A stretch of DNA of 13,845 nt, taken from Candidatus Aenigmatarchaeota archaeon. GTDB taxonomy: Archaea; Aenigmatarchaeota; Aenigmatarchaeia; QMZS01. Shown here in pieces: positions 11,959 through 13,845 of the stretch. Position 1 is the stretch's first letter. Each line of letters starts with the position of its first letter. The stretch spans positions 1-13,845 of the forward strand of contig QMZS01000016.1 in the NCBI GenBank assembly GCA_003663295.1. The letters are read 5' to 3'. Made by a program: the position numbers and the translations under genes. Below the pieces are notes generated by a model. The model searched no databases, had not been told where the DNA came from, and saw only the letters and a program-made list of their open reading frames with translations.

Positions 11959-13845
11959 TTAACGTAAGCTTCCACCCAAGCACCAATGACAATTATCATA
12001 ACCATTTTCTTTAGGTTTGTCAATGAATGAACAAATTAATTCCATATTTGATGGTTTAATCCGAGACAACCATTTACAGTCAGGTTTATGTAATTCCATT
12101 TCATTTTTGTTACCAATTAAATCGCATATAATTAAAGAGAACGGAGTATTCAGTAATTTCTGTTTATGTTTGACAATAATATTGGTTTTTCCCACACCCA
12201 TATTTTTTGGTATGGTGAATAAAAGGAAAGATTCCCCTGAATTTTCATAGTATTCAGTTACTGTATTTTTGTTATTCAAAATGATTTTATCATTGCTTTC
12301 AAATTTTCCTTTTATTTTTATCTTTGCTCCCTGAAGGATTCGATAATCTTTAATTTGTTTATGTTTTACAAATTTAGGTTGATTTTTGTCATGAAGATTT
12401 AAAATATCTTGGATAAATATTTCTAATTTAGGAAGTTTCTTAACTGCATCATATTTTATAGGTTTAATGGAAAACTGTTTGTCTATTATTTCTATAATCC
12501 AATCACGATATTTTTTTGGCATTTCAGTGTGATTTCGATTTAAGATATCAAATTGATCATAAGAAATGCCTGATGGCAGTTTTCTATATTTCTTGTCTGA
12601 ACTTTCGTTTCTTTCTCCCGTGAGGTTTTTAGGTGGGGCAATAGATCCTTCAACAGCACCGCCTATTGGACTATCAACACACTGATTAAACAACACCGAA
12701 TCACGTTCAAAAACATTATAGTGTTTTTCAGCCGGTGATTTAAGAATGGGGAATTTGTATTTATTTTTACCTATATGAGGTCGTTCATTACCACTGGATT
12801 TTTCCCATTTTTTGTTCGCTATATTCCAATATACCCAGCCAACATCCCATTCTTTTCCTTCTTTTGAATAGTTTTGCACTGGATCAATGGTTACTACAAT
12901 TCTTTCTTTACCGTAATTATTATTAACAAGCCATTCAGCCAATTTAAGTGAAAACATACCTCCACGGCTAAATCCAGCAACGAAGAAACGCAACTGAGAG
13001 CAATCTCCAATAGCACTTAAAATTGTTTTAAGTTCTTTACAAAAATTGTCGAATGCCTTTTTATTTTTTTTAGCAGATTCTTCCCATTCATATTTTGCAT
13101 TAACAATATCAATAATTAAATCATCTTTACCATATTTATCAAATGTTGTTGAAGCGACACTTTGATAAGAAGAAGTTATATGTATTTTGTATTTTCCTTT
13201 CCACACTCCAAAGTCATCATATTTATCACCTACTTTGTCACTGCCAGTTAAAGCTTGACCATATTGTTCATCTTTTGTGTTGTTAGTGGATAAATTCAGT
13301 GCTTGCTGACCATTAACAATAATGAAAATATTTTTTGGCGGAGTATTTTTTACCTTTATTATTGTTTCTTCAATACCAAAATTTTTAATCATGCTTAGAA
13401 TAGCAAAAGATGGTTTATCTTTTCTTCTATCTGAGGTATTATAAATTTTACATGGAAAATATTTACCATCTTTTGAAATCCAGTTACTAAAGATTTCGGA
13501 TATGATTGTCCAGGCAACGCAAACAAATGAAATAATCCAAGTCCAACTTGCACAAGCAAAGGAAACAATCCATACCCAACTTACACAAATTATATTGGTA
13601 ATATAAGTCCATGCAACGCAAACAAACGAGACAATTTCATTCCAGGCAACACAAATAAAGGAAATAATTTCAGTAAAACCTTTGCAGAGCCATTGCATCC
13701 AAGACACCCAATTATTACACTTCTTTTTACGTTTTTCTCTTTTTTCAGCACAGACCTTTTTACGTTTTTCTCTTTTTTCAGCACAGACCTTTTTACGTTT
13801 TTCTCTTTTTTCAGCACAGACCTTTTTACGTTTTTCTCTTTTTTC
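11959..13845 (-). CDS. Hendecad-repeat alpha/beta-hydrolase with TIG-like and Ada-like zinc domains (5' end outside window)
   Basis: The frame is open from the window edge, giving 628 visible residues (numbered from 13845). Residues 1-121 are eleven 11-residue repeats. The first four are basic (EKREKRKKVCA) and the rest Trp-rich (EIVSFVCVAWT), nearly all with Cys at position 10. Residues about 165-460 form an alpha/beta-hydrolase core: strand KNIFIIVNG, nucleophile elbow AGFSRGG with Ser293, then TIDPV (Asp321) and RNHTEMP (His439) as likely acid and base. Residues about 502-573 resemble a TIG/IPT beta-sandwich (ILQGAKIKIKGKF). The last 50 residues carry HKPDCKW...NCHWC, with His586, Cys590, Cys619 and Cys622 as in Ada-type metal-binding domains. 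GxSxG-GG suggests lipase, esterase or related activity; the substrate is unknown. The GTG at 13707 is not a real start, since repeats continue in frame upstream of it. It may be a secreted effector, an envelope enzyme or an acquired gene. Confidence 0.8.
   Translation of the reverse strand, partial: EKREKRKKVCAEKREKRKKVCAEKREKRKKVCAEKREKRKKKCNNWVSWMQWLCKGFTEIISFICVAWNEIVSFVCVAWTYITNIICVSWVWIVSFACASWTWIISFVCVAWTIISEIFSNWISKDGKYFPCKIYNTSDRRKDKPSFAILSMIKNFGIEETIIKVKNTPPKNIFIIVNGQQALNLSTNNTKDEQYGQALTGSDKVGDKYDDFGVWKGKYKIHITSSYQSVASTTFDKYGKDDLIIDIVNAKYEWEESAKKNKKAFDNFCKELKTILSAIGDCSQLRFFVAGFSRGGMFSLKLAEWLVNNNYGKERIVVTIDPVQNYSKEGKEWDVGWVYWNIANKKWEKSSGNERPHIGKNKYKFPILKSPAEKHYNVFERDSVLFNQCVDSPIGGAVEGSIAPPKNLTGERNESSDKKYRKLPSGISYDQFDILNRNHTEMPKKYRDWIIEIIDKQFSIKPIKYDAVKKLPKLEIFIQDILNLHDKNQPKFVKHKQIKDYRILQGAKIKIKGKFESNDKIILNNKNTVTEYYENSGESFLLFTIPKNMGVGKTNIIVKHKQKLLNTPFSLIICDLIGNKNEMELHKPDCKWLSRIKPSNMELICSFIDKPKENGYDNCHWCLGGSLR
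13520..13722 (-). repeat. Imperfect 33-bp coding repeats (Trp/Cys hendecads)
   Basis: This DNA encodes the Trp-rich half of the 11-residue repeats (SFVCVAW units). Units are 33 bp, clearly related but diverged at many positions, unlike the identical units upstream of them. Cys recurs every 33 bp. Confidence 0.8.
13723..13845 (-). repeat. Perfect 33-bp tandem repeats at the window edge
   Basis: Three identical 33-bp units (13723-13755, 13756-13788, 13789-13821) and 24 bp of a fourth run off the window. They encode EKREKRKKVCA in frame with the hydrolase gene. Perfect identity, including synonymous positions, indicates recent expansion by slippage or unequal recombination; copy number is unknown because the array is cut by the edge. 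Confidence 0.9.

Noticed and set aside
13590..13817. 75-codon minus-strand frame across the 33-bp repeats
   Set aside because: It is a shifted reading of the repeats that also encode EKREKRKKVCA in frame with the hydrolase. The hydrolase frame continues the 11-residue register and Cys pattern, so it is the real one.

Overview
The window is AT-rich archaeal chromosome. It carries an FtsZ of the archaeal type, a RadA recombinase, SepRS (the phosphoserine–tRNA(Cys) ligase of tRNA-dependent cysteine synthesis), a geranylgeranyl-reductase-family flavoprotein of the kind that saturates archaeal lipids, and an N-glycosylation-rich surface protein. Most genes have an A/T-rich leader with no ribosome binding site, as expected for leaderless archaeal transcripts. 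The small compact genes suggest a DPANN-like or other uncultured lineage. That placement is inference, because no rRNA is present.

Left part (1-2535): a membrane-tethered winged-helix regulator (minus strand) is divergent from ftsZ (plus strand). Downstream of ftsZ, where many archaea carry secE/spt5, lies the wreck of a GNAT acetyltransferase with a damaged 5' end and an internal in-frame deletion. A T-rich gap separates it from the convergent radA.

Centre (2533-9679, all minus strand): sepS, then a 1180-residue surface protein (signal peptide, NosD-type beta-helix, Ig/CARDB-like domains, one membrane anchor, basic cytoplasmic tail), a polytopic membrane protein one base after it, and radA 34 bases further on. 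The last three look like one transcription unit. RadA has Ser in place of the last Gly of its Walker A loop.

Right part (9743-13845): a GGR-family oxidoreductase (plus), about 450 bp of non-coding DNA, a small four-cysteine zinc-ribbon protein and a CPHC thioredoxin-like protein (both plus). A convergent minus-strand gene then runs off the window edge. This last gene encodes an 11-residue repeat array with one Cys per repeat, which switches from Lys/Arg-rich to Trp-rich units without losing register. The array is followed by an alpha/beta-hydrolase with GFSRG, a TIG-like domain and an Ada-like metal site. Its apparent GTG start is an artefact of reading it from inside the window, since the frame stays open to the edge.

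The two strongest candidates for something undescribed are in the right part. The first is the non-coding stretch at 10801-11169. It holds at least six hairpins whose stems differ in sequence but all close a seven-base loop of the form YRWTTTR, with TTGAA motifs scattered between them and a longer helix joining two of the hairpins. This is what a multi-hairpin structured RNA would look like. The second is the repeat-hydrolase-TIG-zinc protein, which looks like an effector or envelope enzyme.
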